Source of the DNA: a virus
Virus record (IMG/VR): IMGVR_UViG_3300009502_000047
Location: 1 to 64,000 of that record
Strand: one strand, 5' to 3'
Length of the DNA: 64,000 nucleotides
The notes under the pieces were generated by a model that saw only the letters and a list, made by a program, of their open reading frames with translations, did not search any database and was not told where the DNA came from. The stretch's first letter is position 1; every line of letters begins with the position of its first letter. Position numbers and translations under genes: made by a program. Of the stretch, positions 34,971-42,135 are shown in pieces.

Positions 34971-35253
34971 GCAACGGATGTGGAATTACCCATCCACCGC
35001 ATGTGGCCGTTTACCCGAGCAATCGCTTGCGATTGTGAGATCCCACTAAATCACCAGCATAATCTGAAGTGAGTTCCATCCAAGATAGAGTAAGTACTCG
35101 GTTTTATTTCATAAAACCTCAAACAGGGTACATATGCAGGCCAGTGGGTGGAATGATGTAAGCGGGTCTGTTTACCTCAAATAACGCAATTTACTACGTA
35201 AATTGCTTAACTAATCTCAAACCCTATTTAGACTAAAATTGAAGAGATTTAAC

Positions 35254-35445
35254 ATGACTACTAAAATAGCCTACGTTAAGACCTACATAGATTGCTGTGA
35301 TACACGGTGCCCTCACTTCCAGCGGATACGTGGCGACCCAGCAGTATACGGTCATTGTGCCAGATTTTTAACCCACAAGCCCGTAACAATGTCAGAAATC
35401 GCAGACAAACCATTCCCTGACTTCTGTCAACTAGAAGACTTTTGA
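35254..35445 (+). CDS. Small Cys-rich protein
   Basis: A 63-residue protein from ATG 35254 (an in-frame TTG at 35239 is less likely). DCCDTRCPHFQRIRGDPAVY is followed by GHCARF and FCQLEDF. Cys spacing (CC...CP.F...G.C...C) resembles the CP-F/Y modules elsewhere in this array. Probable zinc binder; first gene of the middle block. Confidence 0.6.
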   Translation: MTTKIAYVKTYIDCCDTRCPHFQRIRGDPAVYGHCARFLTHKPVTMSEIADKPFPDFCQLEDF

Positions 35446-35451
35446 CATCCT

Positions 35452-35685
35452 ATGACTAAAGAACTCCGTGTAGACGTTAAATACGTCACAGTGAGCGATG
35501 CAACAAGCGATGTCCAAACATCTCTATTACACCGCCCAATCACTATCAAAGTGACCAACAACAATGGCAAGTGGACTCAATTCATAGAGTGCCCTAACTC
35601 CCTTGTAATGTATAAATGTGATGAAGTAGTAATCGATGAAAACCCTGACATGGTAATTGTCCTAGTTAAACTAGCAGAGGAGTAA
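35452..35685 (+). CDS. Small beta-rich protein of unknown function
   Basis: A 77-residue protein beginning MTKELRVDVKYVTVSDATSD. Beta-prone throughout, with PITIKVTNNNGKWTQFIECP and an acidic end (NPDMVIVLVKLAEE). It precedes the DUF932-like gene by 9 bp. Unrecognised. Confidence 0.5.
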   Translation: MTKELRVDVKYVTVSDATSDVQTSLLHRPITIKVTNNNGKWTQFIECPNSLVMYKCDEVVIDENPDMVIVLVKLAEE

Positions 35686-35694
35686 GATAAAATC

Positions 35695-36573
35695 ATGACA
35701 AACGCAGCACCAAGAATGAACTTAAACCCCAAGAATCTAAACAGCAGACAACCCCGTTACACCCTCGAACAAATCAGTCACTATACCAACTACCTTGACA
35801 CAGCCCACAGTGAACCCCTTTATCGAGCACTAAACAATCCCACACCCTTTAACTGTGTAGTCAACGACCATACCAACGAGGCCGTCTGTACCACCTCCCA
35901 GATGTATAGCATCATCCAGCACAAACAAGCCATAGATACCGTTCTCCTTGGCCTCCAAGGTGAAGGAATCGAAGCCAAAGGTATCATCAAAGACTATGGC
36001 AATGTCGCAGTCCTTGAACTCCTCTTTGACAACGCTGTCAAAGCCAACGACAACCAGCCAGTCACCATGGGTATCCGCTTCGTTAATTCCTTTAACAAGT
36101 CCACAGGCTTCTCCGGTGGTGCTTATGCATGGAGACAAATTTGTAGCAACGGTATGCACGCCATGGCCCTGCTCCGTAACACTAACATCTACTTCAAGCA
36201 CATCGGCGAGGCAGAACTACGTATGGAGAAAGCCATCGGTAAATTTATGAACAACTTGACCCGCAACGAGGAACTCCTAGTTTCCTTCATCAACACTGCC
36301 CTCGATACCCCTGTTCGCTTCAAGGACAACGCCGAGAAAATAGCCACCATCGCAGCCTATGTCGGAAGCGAACGCCGGGCTAAATCCGTTATCGAAGTCA
36401 CAGGCATACCTAACGACACCGATGTCTACAGCCTTTACAACGCCATAACCGACTACGCAAGTCACCAAGAAATGTCCTACAGTATGGTCAATACCTTGCA
36501 ACAGGGTGCTCAACACCTACTTTCCAATGCCCGTGACTTCTCCGTAATCGAAGCAGTCCCAGTGTCCACCTAA
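35695..36573 (+). CDS. DUF932-like protein
   Basis: A 292-residue protein. Segments resembling the phage/plasmid DUF932 family: TMGIRFVNSFNKSTGFSGGA, then YAWRQICSNGMHAM, and the C-terminal helical domain (SLYNAITDYASHQEMSYSMV, then QQGAQHLLSNA). Family function is unclear. C-ending codons (ATC, GTC, TTC, AAC, CTC) are far more frequent than in the late arm, so the gene has a distinctly higher GC3. It is preceded by GGAGTAAGATAAAATC, a usable ribosome site. Confidence 0.65.
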   Translation: MTNAAPRMNLNPKNLNSRQPRYTLEQISHYTNYLDTAHSEPLYRALNNPTPFNCVVNDHTNEAVCTTSQMYSIIQHKQAIDTVLLGLQGEGIEAKGIIKDYGNVAVLELLFDNAVKANDNQPVTMGIRFVNSFNKSTGFSGGAYAWRQICSNGMHAMALLRNTNIYFKHIGEAELRMEKAIGKFMNNLTRNEELLVSFINTALDTPVRFKDNAEKIATIAAYVGSERRAKSVIEVTGIPNDTDVYSLYNAITDYASHQEMSYSMVNTLQQGAQHLLSNARDFSVIEAVPVST

Positions 36574-36589
36574 ACAGAGGTTAAACAGA

Positions 36590-36820
36590 ATGATGAACAT
36601 ACCACCCACCCAACAATTTTCAGCCATAGGCAAAGGTGTCAAACTCGCATGGCTTATCACCATGTCCGCAGTTTCTAAAGAAACTGCTCAATTTAAAAAA
36701 ATTGTAGTAGTAGCAAACAACCTCCGAGAAATCGTCAACCACTATGATGACGTAATCGAAGCCCAATGTCTGGGAGAAGGAGAGTACCTCCTCAGTACCG
36801 GAGAAGTGACTTTAATATGA
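36590..36820 (+). CDS. Small protein of unknown function
   Basis: A 76-residue protein (ATG 36590 or 36593). GVKLAWLITMSAVSKETAQF, then KKIVVVANNLREIVNHYDDV suggests a small alpha/beta fold. ATGA overlap with the next gene supports translation. Unrecognised. Confidence 0.5.
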   Translation: MMNIPPTQQFSAIGKGVKLAWLITMSAVSKETAQFKKIVVVANNLREIVNHYDDVIEAQCLGEGEYLLSTGEVTLI

Positions 36821-37140
36821 CCAATATGACCAACGAAACACCATTCCCCAAGTACCTACTGATAGAACGTCTAACCAACGAAGATAACAGCAACAGCCCT
36901 GATATAATCGAGATGGTCAACGACTTCGATACCGCCATCACCAACATGATTTGGTATAACAGCAGGGGACGTGACATCGAAATCTATACCCTGATGGACA
37001 AGCTCGGTGTTGGATGGTGCAAGAAGGGGGCCAGTGCCTGTCCCCCATCGCCCCCCGCGCCCTCCTCGATTGAAAACAAAAGGGCTGTACTACCAGCTTA
37101 TGGCCCTTACATGAAAGGAAAGACGACCATACAAACATGA
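36817..37140 (+). CDS. Small protein of unknown function
   Basis: A 107-residue protein from ATG 36817, overlapping the previous stop. The N-terminal half is helical and acidic (DNSNSPDIIEMVNDFDTAIT). The C-terminal part is Pro/Ala/Ser-rich (SACPPSPPAPSSIENKRAV) and looks disordered. Local GC rises in this tail. Unrecognised. Confidence 0.45.
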   Translation: MTNMTNETPFPKYLLIERLTNEDNSNSPDIIEMVNDFDTAITNMIWYNSRGRDIEIYTLMDKLGVGWCKKGASACPPSPPAPSSIENKRAVLPAYGPYMKGKTTIQT

Positions 37141-37165
37141 CAGTATCATACAAAGGAGAACAACC

Positions 37166-37369
37166 ATGATTGACAAAGAAGGAACCCTGAAACAACAAAT
37201 TTACAGATGTGTAGCTTGTTTAGAAAGAATATGCACATTGACTACAGACATACATCCCATATGTTGTCCAAATATACCCGGAAGAACCACAAATTGGGTA
37301 AAACTTACCCAGCCACCAAACAGAGACACAGTTGCCAGAATAGTTGATAAAATTATGGAGGAACTATGA
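37166..37369 (+). CDS. Zinc-ribbon-like small protein
   Basis: A 67-residue protein with AGGAGAACAACC before the ATG. IYRCVACLERICTLTTDIHP, then ICCPN gives CxxC plus CC, a possible zinc site. The C-terminal half is helical (NRDTVARIVDKIMEEL). It overlaps the next gene by 4 bp. Confidence 0.55.
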   Translation: MIDKEGTLKQQIYRCVACLERICTLTTDIHPICCPNIPGRTTNWVKLTQPPNRDTVARIVDKIMEEL

Positions 37370-37647
37370 TAACCTGCTTGAACTGCGGTAACGACATCTT
37401 TTATGACCAATGTGATGACACAGCCTACATTGATGACGATGAGGACACCTTTTGTTCACCTGAATGTGCCCTTGAAGCACATGGACACGACCTTCACCTA
37501 ACCTGTGAAAAATGTAACACCGAAGTAGTCATTCCATGTAGCATCGAAGGTAAAATTCTCTGTCGTAAATGTGCCCTGAAATCACTCAAAATCAGGAGAC
37601 TGACAGAGGACAAATATGATGAACTATGCCCAGACAACGGAGACTAA
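37366..37647 (+). CDS. Multi-zinc-ribbon protein, paralogue 1
   Basis: A 93-residue acidic protein with Cys pairs in order: CLNC (4-7), FCSPEC (~30), LTCEKC (~47) and ILCRKCALK (~66). The last two form the pattern CxxC...E/V...ILCRKCA shared with the protein at 39415-39693 (CNDC... ILCKTCA), so these two are paralogues. Probable tandem zinc ribbons; nucleic-acid or protein binding. Confidence 0.65.
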   Translation: MITCLNCGNDIFYDQCDDTAYIDDDEDTFCSPECALEAHGHDLHLTCEKCNTEVVIPCSIEGKILCRKCALKSLKIRRLTEDKYDELCPDNGD

Positions 37648-37649
37648 CC

Positions 37650-38117
37650 ATGAAAGTAGAATTTCTGAATGAATCAGGTACTGATATATACAGTGTAACA
37701 TGTGTAACCAAATACATACCTGAAAGCCGTGTCAACCACCCGGCCTTCAACACAATTGAAAAGGAATTCGTCTTTAACAAAAAAGATAAAGCAGTTTATA
37801 TCTTCAATCAGGGTGCTAAAACTCACAACAATGTTATTGAGGATGTCCATTCTTTCAAACTAACCAATAACCCAGTCATGAAAGCAGAAGTATATGCACA
37901 TGATAAACTGGACAAGCCAGCATTCATGATTTATGACATCACTCGAATACGAACCTTTGCAACGGTCACAGTCTACGACACCGACCGTGGTGATGTATTC
38001 ACCTACACTCCATCCCTGAAACGACTATTCAGGTCATCTACGACTCATGACAGTGTCAGTAACTACCTATTTGAAGAAAAGATAGACTGCATAGAAGTTG
38101 ATGCCCATGATTCTTGA
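37650..38117 (+). CDS. Protein of unknown function
   Basis: A 155-residue protein from ATG 37650; an upstream in-frame ATG (37626) lies inside the previous gene. Beta-rich (TDIYSVTCVTKYIPESRVNH; DKPAFMIYDITRIRTFATVT) with a repeated 'VTVYDTDRGDVFTYTP'-style strand pair. No catalytic motif. It overlaps the next small gene by 11 bp. Confidence 0.5.
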   Translation: MKVEFLNESGTDIYSVTCVTKYIPESRVNHPAFNTIEKEFVFNKKDKAVYIFNQGAKTHNNVIEDVHSFKLTNNPVMKAEVYAHDKLDKPAFMIYDITRIRTFATVTVYDTDRGDVFTYTPSLKRLFRSSTTHDSVSNYLFEEKIDCIEVDAHDS

Positions 38118-38262
38118 CCTGCACATAGTTCCATGGGTACATTGCCCAGTCCAAACCTGTGGAATGACCATCAAATTCTGCAAGATGTGCAAATATCACA
38201 TAGGTATCGTAGACAACATAGTAAAATGCAGGGTTCTCGAATCCTACAAGGATGCACCATGA
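38107..38262 (+). CDS. Mini zinc protein, tandem copy 1
   Basis: A 51-residue protein: VPWVHCPVQTCGM, then KFCKMCKYHIGIVDNIVKC. It shares the frame PWVxCP...C.(M)CKxCKYHI......V.C with the next gene, giving four to five Cys per protein in a ribbon-like spacing. ATG 38107 overlaps the upstream gene; TGA overlaps the next ATG. Confidence 0.6.
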   Translation: MILDLHIVPWVHCPVQTCGMTIKFCKMCKYHIGIVDNIVKCRVLESYKDAP

Positions 38263-38417
38263 CCAATACCTTTGACATCATCCCATGGGTTAACTGTCCC
38301 ATAATGATAGGAGGCTGTATCCTTTCCATGTGCAAGAAGTGTAAGTACCACATTAAATTACTGAATGACCAAGTGCAGTGTAATGCCTTGGATGACTACC
38401 ATGACAACATACTGTGA
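38259..38417 (+). CDS. Mini zinc protein, tandem copy 2
   Basis: A 52-residue protein: IIPWVNCPIMIGGC, then LSMCKKCKYHIKLLNDQVQC. It is the diverged tandem duplicate of the preceding gene, with PWVxCP, CKxCKYHI and final VxC conserved. ATG 38259 overlaps the previous TGA (ATGA). Confidence 0.6.
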   Translation: MTNTFDIIPWVNCPIMIGGCILSMCKKCKYHIKLLNDQVQCNALDDYHDNIL

Positions 38418-38440
38418 CATTTGTGGAGATGAAAGACACC

Positions 38441-38887
38441 ATGACAATCTACTCACCATTTGGCTTTCCAGTGGACATCATCCGCGTAACAAGCCATTGC
38501 AATGTACGAGTCCAGTTTCAGGATGGCTCGAAGAAAGACTACCATATCGCTGAACTCAAAGCCGATGGCGGTTACATAGAGGTCAGAAAAGCCATAGAAA
38601 GCGTAGCACACAAAAACCGAATGGCACCGCCGCAGGAATACTTATCTGATTGTCAAGTAAAGGCACTCCGGGCCATCATTTATGATGGTGCCTATCCAGT
38701 AGCATGGATACGTCGTAGTGACCTAGCTAAAATCTATGGCTATAAAAACATGCATCCTGATGTCCAGAAAGCCATAGGAAAGATAGCCGACAACTTTGAA
38801 GTCTTCGTAGAGCAACTATCAAAATACATGAACTCGGCTCTCGATGAACACGTAACCTATCTAATTAACCAAGAGGCTAAACAATGA
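38441..38887 (+). CDS. Protein of unknown function
   Basis: A 148-residue protein. ATG 38441 is preferred because GGAGATGA lies 10 nt upstream; GTG 38414 and ATG 38429 are in frame. The N-terminal part is beta-type (SPFGFPVDIIRVTSHCNVRV); the C-terminal part is helical with YLSDCQVKALRAIIYDGAYP and AWIRRSDLAKIYGYKNMHPD, which could be a helix-turn-helix. It overlaps the next gene by 4 bp. Confidence 0.5.
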   Translation: MTIYSPFGFPVDIIRVTSHCNVRVQFQDGSKKDYHIAELKADGGYIEVRKAIESVAHKNRMAPPQEYLSDCQVKALRAIIYDGAYPVAWIRRSDLAKIYGYKNMHPDVQKAIGKIADNFEVFVEQLSKYMNSALDEHVTYLINQEAKQ

Positions 38888-39165
38888 ACTGTCCATTTTT
38901 TTACACAGCCCAAGACAATGGTGACTCCTATGGTTGTGACATAGATTACTGTCCCTTCTACAAGCAAAAATATCATGAGATGATAAAGCGAGAGAAGTGC
39001 GAATCAGTAGAAAAATCACCTATAGGTAAGAAAATCGAAAAATTATCTGAAGTCATCCATGGACAAGACCTGATGTATTACATATCAGTGTCCAACCACG
39101 AAATGTACAAACAAATAATGGAATATGCCCGATGGCAACTAAAACAACAGGAGTTAGCAACATGA
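38884..39165 (+). CDS. CP-F/Y zinc module with helical tail
   Basis: A 93-residue protein. NCPFFYTAQDNGDSYGC, then DIDYCPFYKQKYHEM and a further Cys match the protein at 31842-32057. The C-terminal 50 residues are helical (KKIEKLSEVIHGQDLMYYIS; EYARWQLKQQ). Probably a zinc-stabilised N-terminal module with a helical partner-binding tail. Confidence 0.55.
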   Translation: MNCPFFYTAQDNGDSYGCDIDYCPFYKQKYHEMIKREKCESVEKSPIGKKIEKLSEVIHGQDLMYYISVSNHEMYKQIMEYARWQLKQQELAT

Positions 39166-39440
39166 CTGAACCAAACATGATAACACCACTAAACATACTG
39201 GCAACCTACATGAAAATGATAGGTTCAGAACCGAAAAACGTAGATCAGAAAGATTTAATATCACTAATGAGAATACCAAACGATCAACTACTCATCCTAG
39301 AAAGCCAAATGAAAGAGGAATGCCTCGTAACCATGCAGAAGGTAACAGAGAGATTCATCAAAAACTACCTTCTAACAATAAACTCACCATTAACAGTCAA
39401 CTGGGAGGCCAGAGATGTCAACTCAACACACATGCAGTAA
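39162..39440 (+). CDS. Small helical protein of unknown function
   Basis: A 92-residue protein from ATG 39162 (CAGGAG upstream). Helical throughout (NILATYMKMIGSEPKNVDQK; QLLILESQMKEECLVTMQKV). It overlaps both neighbours (4 and 26 bp). Unrecognised. Confidence 0.45.
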   Translation: MTEPNMITPLNILATYMKMIGSEPKNVDQKDLISLMRIPNDQLLILESQMKEECLVTMQKVTERFIKNYLLTINSPLTVNWEARDVNSTHMQ

Positions 39441-39693
39441 GTGTAATCACGAAGTTGTAGCCCTCTACAGCCCCATCACAGAAAAATACTACTGCAGCAC
39501 TGACTGCTGGATTGATGACAGCAATCGAATCGAACACCTTGAAGCCATCTACTGCAACGACTGTGAAACCGAACTCATCACACAGAACGGCGAAGTCTTC
39601 TACGATATTAACAGAAAGAGAATCCTCTGCAAGACCTGTGCCATGACCTACGATCATCTTGAACCTTTCTACGGCGATGACGATGAGGACTGA
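39415..39693 (+). CDS. Multi-zinc-ribbon protein, paralogue 2
   Basis: A 92-residue acidic protein with CSKC (7-10), YYCSTDCW (~26), IYCNDCETE (~46) and ILCKTCAM (~70). The four Cys pairs and the ILC.TCA block mirror the protein at 37366-37647. The tail YGDDDED is strongly acidic. Probable tandem zinc ribbons. Confidence 0.65.
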   Translation: MSTQHTCSKCNHEVVALYSPITEKYYCSTDCWIDDSNRIEHLEAIYCNDCETELITQNGEVFYDINRKRILCKTCAMTYDHLEPFYGDDDED

Positions 39694-39841
39694 ACAAGAA
39701 ATCCAAGAGGCACTGATCCAGATGCAAAACACACCACCACCCATGCAACCCTACTGCGAACAGTACATCTATATGGGAGTCATCAGGGCACTAGACTGGG
39801 TACTCAACGACAAAAGCAAAGAAAATATTGAATGGATGTAA
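39677..39841 (+). CDS. EQEI-type small helical protein, copy 1
   Basis: About 54 residues (ATG 39677 or 39683): RTEQEIQEALIQMQNTPPPM, then YIYMGVIRALDWVLND. It shares 'EQEI...L' at the start and 'YxxGxIxALxWVLxx' at the end with the proteins at 41627-41764 and 42136-42276, and with a small protein type common in archaeal viruses. Probably a two-helix hairpin. Confidence 0.55.
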   Translation: MTMRTEQEIQEALIQMQNTPPPMQPYCEQYIYMGVIRALDWVLNDKSKENIEWM

Positions 39842-39847
39842 CTTAAA

Positions 39848-39898
39848 ATGACAACCAACTTTGTATGTCCCTATAACAACTGGAAGGCTAAAAAATGA
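39848..39898 (+). CDS. 16-residue CPYxNW peptide
   Basis: Very short frame from ATG 39848 to TGA 39898, encoding MTTNFVCPYNNWKAKK. Support: its stop overlaps the next start (ATGA), as in neighbouring genes, and CPYNNW recurs as CPYRNW in the 51-residue protein at 52352. It could be a truncated copy of that protein. Confidence 0.35.
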   Translation: MTTNFVCPYNNWKAKK

Positions 39899-40113
39899 CC
39901 CTGATATCTTGCAGTGCATGTGGATGTGATTACATCTACAAGAAAAGCAACTTCAAATACACCTTAACAATCAAGGTCAAGACCTGTATGAAAGACCTGG
40001 AAACCCGACCCACAATCAAAAAGGTATTTTGCTCCCAGCGATGTTTAAATGCCTACTTATCCAAATACCTCGAAGAATACCACAAGTACCTATTAACAGA
40101 GGCCCAAATATGA
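39895..40113 (+). CDS. Zinc-finger microprotein with FCSxxC motif
   Basis: A 72-residue protein. CSACGCDY at the N-terminus and VFCSQRCLNAYLSKYLEEY near the C-terminus make a CxxC...CxxxC finger of the treble-clef style ('FCS..C...y'). The segment between is basic. Its last bases overlap the next gene. Confidence 0.6.
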   Translation: MTLISCSACGCDYIYKKSNFKYTLTIKVKTCMKDLETRPTIKKVFCSQRCLNAYLSKYLEEYHKYLLTEAQI

Positions 40114-40265
40114 TTGAATATAGATGTGATAACTGTGGTATTGTCATGGAAGAAGGTAGCATAGTCCACCAGTTTGTAATCTTTTACCACAAAATGCAGC
40201 CTGAAGAAGTGCTCTGTGGGCATTGCTTTGACGAAAACTGGCGTGATGCCAGCGATGAGGATTAA
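40110..40265 (+). CDS. Zinc-ribbon microprotein
   Basis: A 51-residue protein from ATG 40110: YRCDNCGIVMEEGS, then EVLCGHCFDENW. Two CxxC pairs about 30 residues apart make a standard zinc ribbon with an acidic C-terminus (RDASDED). Confidence 0.65.
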   Translation: MIEYRCDNCGIVMEEGSIVHQFVIFYHKMQPEEVLCGHCFDENWRDASDED

Positions 40266-40267
40266 CC

Positions 40268-40663
40268 ATGGAACTAAAAGGTTTAGGCAAGGGTGCCTTC
40301 ATCCAAATCCTATCTTATATCCATGGCCCAGTTATCAACAAGGTCGAGAGATTACCCGATAGGTCTATCATCACCCACTACTACAAAGACAGCCAACGGA
40401 TAGCCACCTTCCGTGACAGGTTCAAAAGTGGCTTCATTGAAGATGTTAACCAAGAGGTAAGTAACAGCATGACATTAAACAACAACATCTATGTATCTGA
40501 ATACGAAATTCTGAACTCCATCTACAGCATCAAAAAAGTAGATAACAACTGGATTCTATTCAACAAGCTAACCAACAGACCATATTCACCACCATCCATG
40601 TTCTCTACCCCTGACCTAGCCTACTCCTATTACCTCAATCACTTACGGAGTGACAGCATATGA
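40268..40663 (+). CDS. Protein of unknown function
   Basis: A 131-residue protein. LKGLGKGAFIQILSYIHGPV and the basic stretch DSQRIATFRDRFKSGFIEDV precede a C-terminal domain with SIKKVDNNWILFNKLTNRPY and 'TPDLAYSYYLNHL'. Unrecognised. Ends with TGA overlapping the next ATG. Confidence 0.5.
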   Translation: MELKGLGKGAFIQILSYIHGPVINKVERLPDRSIITHYYKDSQRIATFRDRFKSGFIEDVNQEVSNSMTLNNNIYVSEYEILNSIYSIKKVDNNWILFNKLTNRPYSPPSMFSTPDLAYSYYLNHLRSDSI

Positions 40664-40824
40664 TAGGTGAAAGAATGACACTGATTGACGGACGAGCATG
40701 GAAATGTGACCAATGTGGTGATGGTGTCTACTGTTATCTAATCTATGATTTTAGCAGAGTTAAGCCATCATATTGCCCAGTCGATGGAGAAGACAATGAA
40801 CCTTGCTGGGAGTGTTTAGACTAA
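40660..40824 (+). CDS. Zinc-ribbon microprotein
   Basis: A 54-residue protein: RAWKCDQCGDGVYCYL, later SYCPVDGEDNEPCWECLD. Six Cys, with CxxC at both ends, fit a zinc ribbon with extra Cys. It interlocks with both neighbours (ATGA upstream, TAATG downstream). Confidence 0.6.
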   Translation: MIGERMTLIDGRAWKCDQCGDGVYCYLIYDFSRVKPSYCPVDGEDNEPCWECLD

Positions 40825-41036
40825 TGATATTAACCATTGTCTACAAGAGTGGAATTGAAATAAATATTCCCGAAGTAACACACTGTATGTACGATGCTCA
40901 AACAGGTTACTGTCATTATTCCTTCATATCAAACGATAGAGTAGAACGAAGGATGACCATTGAGCATGAACAAGTCTTTGAAGGTAACATCTTAATTAAC
41001 GAAAGCAGAATTGCAAAGGTGATAGTCAATGACTAA
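40824..41036 (+). CDS. Small beta-rich protein
   Basis: A 70-residue protein from ATG 40824 (TAATG overlap). ILTIVYKSGIEINIPEVTHC, then YDAQTGYCHYSFISND and a strand ending RIAKVIVND. The pattern suggests a small beta-barrel. Unrecognised. Confidence 0.5.
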   Translation: MILTIVYKSGIEINIPEVTHCMYDAQTGYCHYSFISNDRVERRMTIEHEQVFEGNILINESRIAKVIVND

Positions 41037-41199
41037 ATTAAAAGAGTTAGTTGACCTTGAAACCGCGATTAAAACGAAATTGAGCGTTGATGTAAATAAG
41101 CTGATTCCTTGTGATGCTTGTGCCGGGTGTAATTTCTTTATGGTTGGAAAAAAGGACTGTTGTCTGGTTGTAGAATTAAGGAGAATATGCAACGGGTAG
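41029..41199 (+). CDS. Cys-rich microprotein
   Basis: A 56-residue protein: LKELVDLETAIKTKLSVDVN, then IPCDACAGCNFFMVGKKDCC and ELRRICNG. Six Cys in CxxCxxC...CC...C. It could bind zinc or a small Fe-S cluster. Overlaps the previous gene by 8 bp and ends the first half of the array. Confidence 0.6.
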   Translation: MTKLKELVDLETAIKTKLSVDVNKLIPCDACAGCNFFMVGKKDCCLVVELRRICNG

Positions 41200-41258
41200 A
41201 AAATTATCTAAATTAATGTGTATAGATTGTTTTAAAAGCATCTATATACGGAGAGAAG

Positions 41259-41630
41259 ATGATGACTGAAGAATTGATTGTTGCAATAATAATCCAAAAA
41301 GACCTTGGCATGTCCTGTGGGAAGATTGGCGTTCAATGTGCTCACGGATTATCTAATATGTTCATGAACTACGAAGAAGCCGGTATCATGATTAGAACTT
41401 TAAACGATTGGTATTTTAATCATGATCAGAAAAAGATTGTTCTTAAAGTTCAAGATAAAAGTACTTTACATGCAGTCGAAAGTGAACTGGAGTATAATGA
41501 GATAGCATTTGAGCAGATATACGATTTGGGTCTCACTCAACTAGATGGTGAAACCCTTACAGGCATCTGTACATATCCAGTGGATAAAATTATCTTGGAA
41601 CCATTTATCAAAGGACTGAAGTTATTATGA
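41259..41630 (+). CDS. pth2: Peptidyl-tRNA hydrolase 2 (Pth2) homologue
   Basis: A 123-residue protein, about the length of archaeal Pth2. Family signatures in order: IIIQKDLGMSCGKIGVQCAH (canonical 'v.r.DLgMskGKiaaQcaHa'), KKIVLKVQDKSTLHAVESEL, IYDLGLTQLDGETLTGICTY ('i.DaG.Tqi..gt.Tvlaig'), and FIKGLKLL at the end. The Asp and Lys of DLGM.cGK and the GxTQ region are kept. Pth2 frees tRNA from stalled peptidyl-tRNA. ATG 41259 or 41262 follows CGGAGAGAAG. An inverted repeat (GTATAGAT/ATCTATATAC) precedes it. Confidence 0.8.
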   Translation: MMTEELIVAIIIQKDLGMSCGKIGVQCAHGLSNMFMNYEEAGIMIRTLNDWYFNHDQKKIVLKVQDKSTLHAVESELEYNEIAFEQIYDLGLTQLDGETLTGICTYPVDKIILEPFIKGLKLL

Positions 41631-41764
41631 AAAGTGAACAGGAAATTCGAGAAAGACTATTTCGCTATAAAGAGATGGAAAAGCAGGATATTATTGGACT
41701 TGTTTCAATTGGTTTAATGGAATTAGAGTGGGTATTAGAAGAAGAACAAGGGGAACTAATATGA
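41627..41764 (+). CDS. EQEI-type small helical protein, copy 2
   Basis: A 45-residue protein: MKSEQEIRERLFRYKEMEKQ, then LVSIGLMELEWVLEEEQGEL. The same start MKSEQEI also opens the adjacent HAD gene, a striking local duplication of the 5' end. Overlaps both neighbours by 4 bp. Confidence 0.55.
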   Translation: MKSEQEIRERLFRYKEMEKQDIIGLVSIGLMELEWVLEEEQGELI

Positions 41765-42132
41765 AAAGTGAACAGGAAATAACCAAGTTAACATTATGCA
41801 TTGACTTTGATGGTGTCATCCATAGTTATTCCAAAGGATGGCAAGACGGAAGCATCTATGATGCACCAGTACCCGGTGCTTTAGATTTCATCAAAGAAGC
41901 CTTAAAACATTTCAAAGTGGTCATCTATAGCACCAGAGCATCAACACAATCAGGACAACTCGACATCCTAAATTACTTAATTGACCATAAATTTCCAACC
42001 AACACCCTAGAGATAACAGACAAAAAGCCAATAGCCTTCTTAACCATTGATGACAGAGCCATCTTATTCACTGGTAAATTCCCATCCATACAAGAGATTA
42101 TTGACTTCAAAACATGGAATGCATCATCATGA
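41761..42132 (+). CDS. HAD-superfamily phosphatase
   Basis: A 123-residue protein from ATG 41761. Motif I LCIDFDGVIHSYSKGW (nucleophile Asp in DFDG), motif II VVIYSTRAS, and FLTIDDRAILFTG for the C-terminal acidic motif. The short cap region (IYDAPVPGALDFIKEAL) matches small phage HAD hydrolases, which often act on nucleotides or polynucleotide 3' phosphates. The substrate is not evident. The first seven residues repeat those of the preceding gene. Confidence 0.75.
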   Translation: MKSEQEITKLTLCIDFDGVIHSYSKGWQDGSIYDAPVPGALDFIKEALKHFKVVIYSTRASTQSGQLDILNYLIDHKFPTNTLEITDKKPIAFLTIDDRAILFTGKFPSIQEIIDFKTWNASS

Positions 42133-42135
42133 CAC

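Larger units (their letters stand above)
34209..35253. other. 1-kb non-coding hub: repeats, TATA boxes and hairpins, origin candidate
   Basis: No supportable gene in 1045 bp. It holds two copies of TCTGAATACATGCGACATGC plus a diverged third, AT-rich runs (34594-34615), poly-T tracts at 34396-34403 and 34417-34430, several TATA boxes and inverted repeats: AATCGG/CCGATT around 34504-34531, GGTCAAG/CTTGACC at 34647-34669, CAATCGC/GCGATTG at 35020-35035, GGTTTTAT/ATAAAACC at 35100-35118 and GCAATTTAC/GTAAATTGC at 35183-35205. Iteron-like repeats, AT-rich DNA and strand-switch position fit an origin; the density of promoters fits a control region. Confidence 0.55.

Noticed and set aside
38365-38553. 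Zinc-knuckle-like frame MTTYCDICGDERHHDN
   Set aside because: Its downstream part is basic and unstructured and it lies out of frame over the better supported 38441 gene; kept only as a possible start region.
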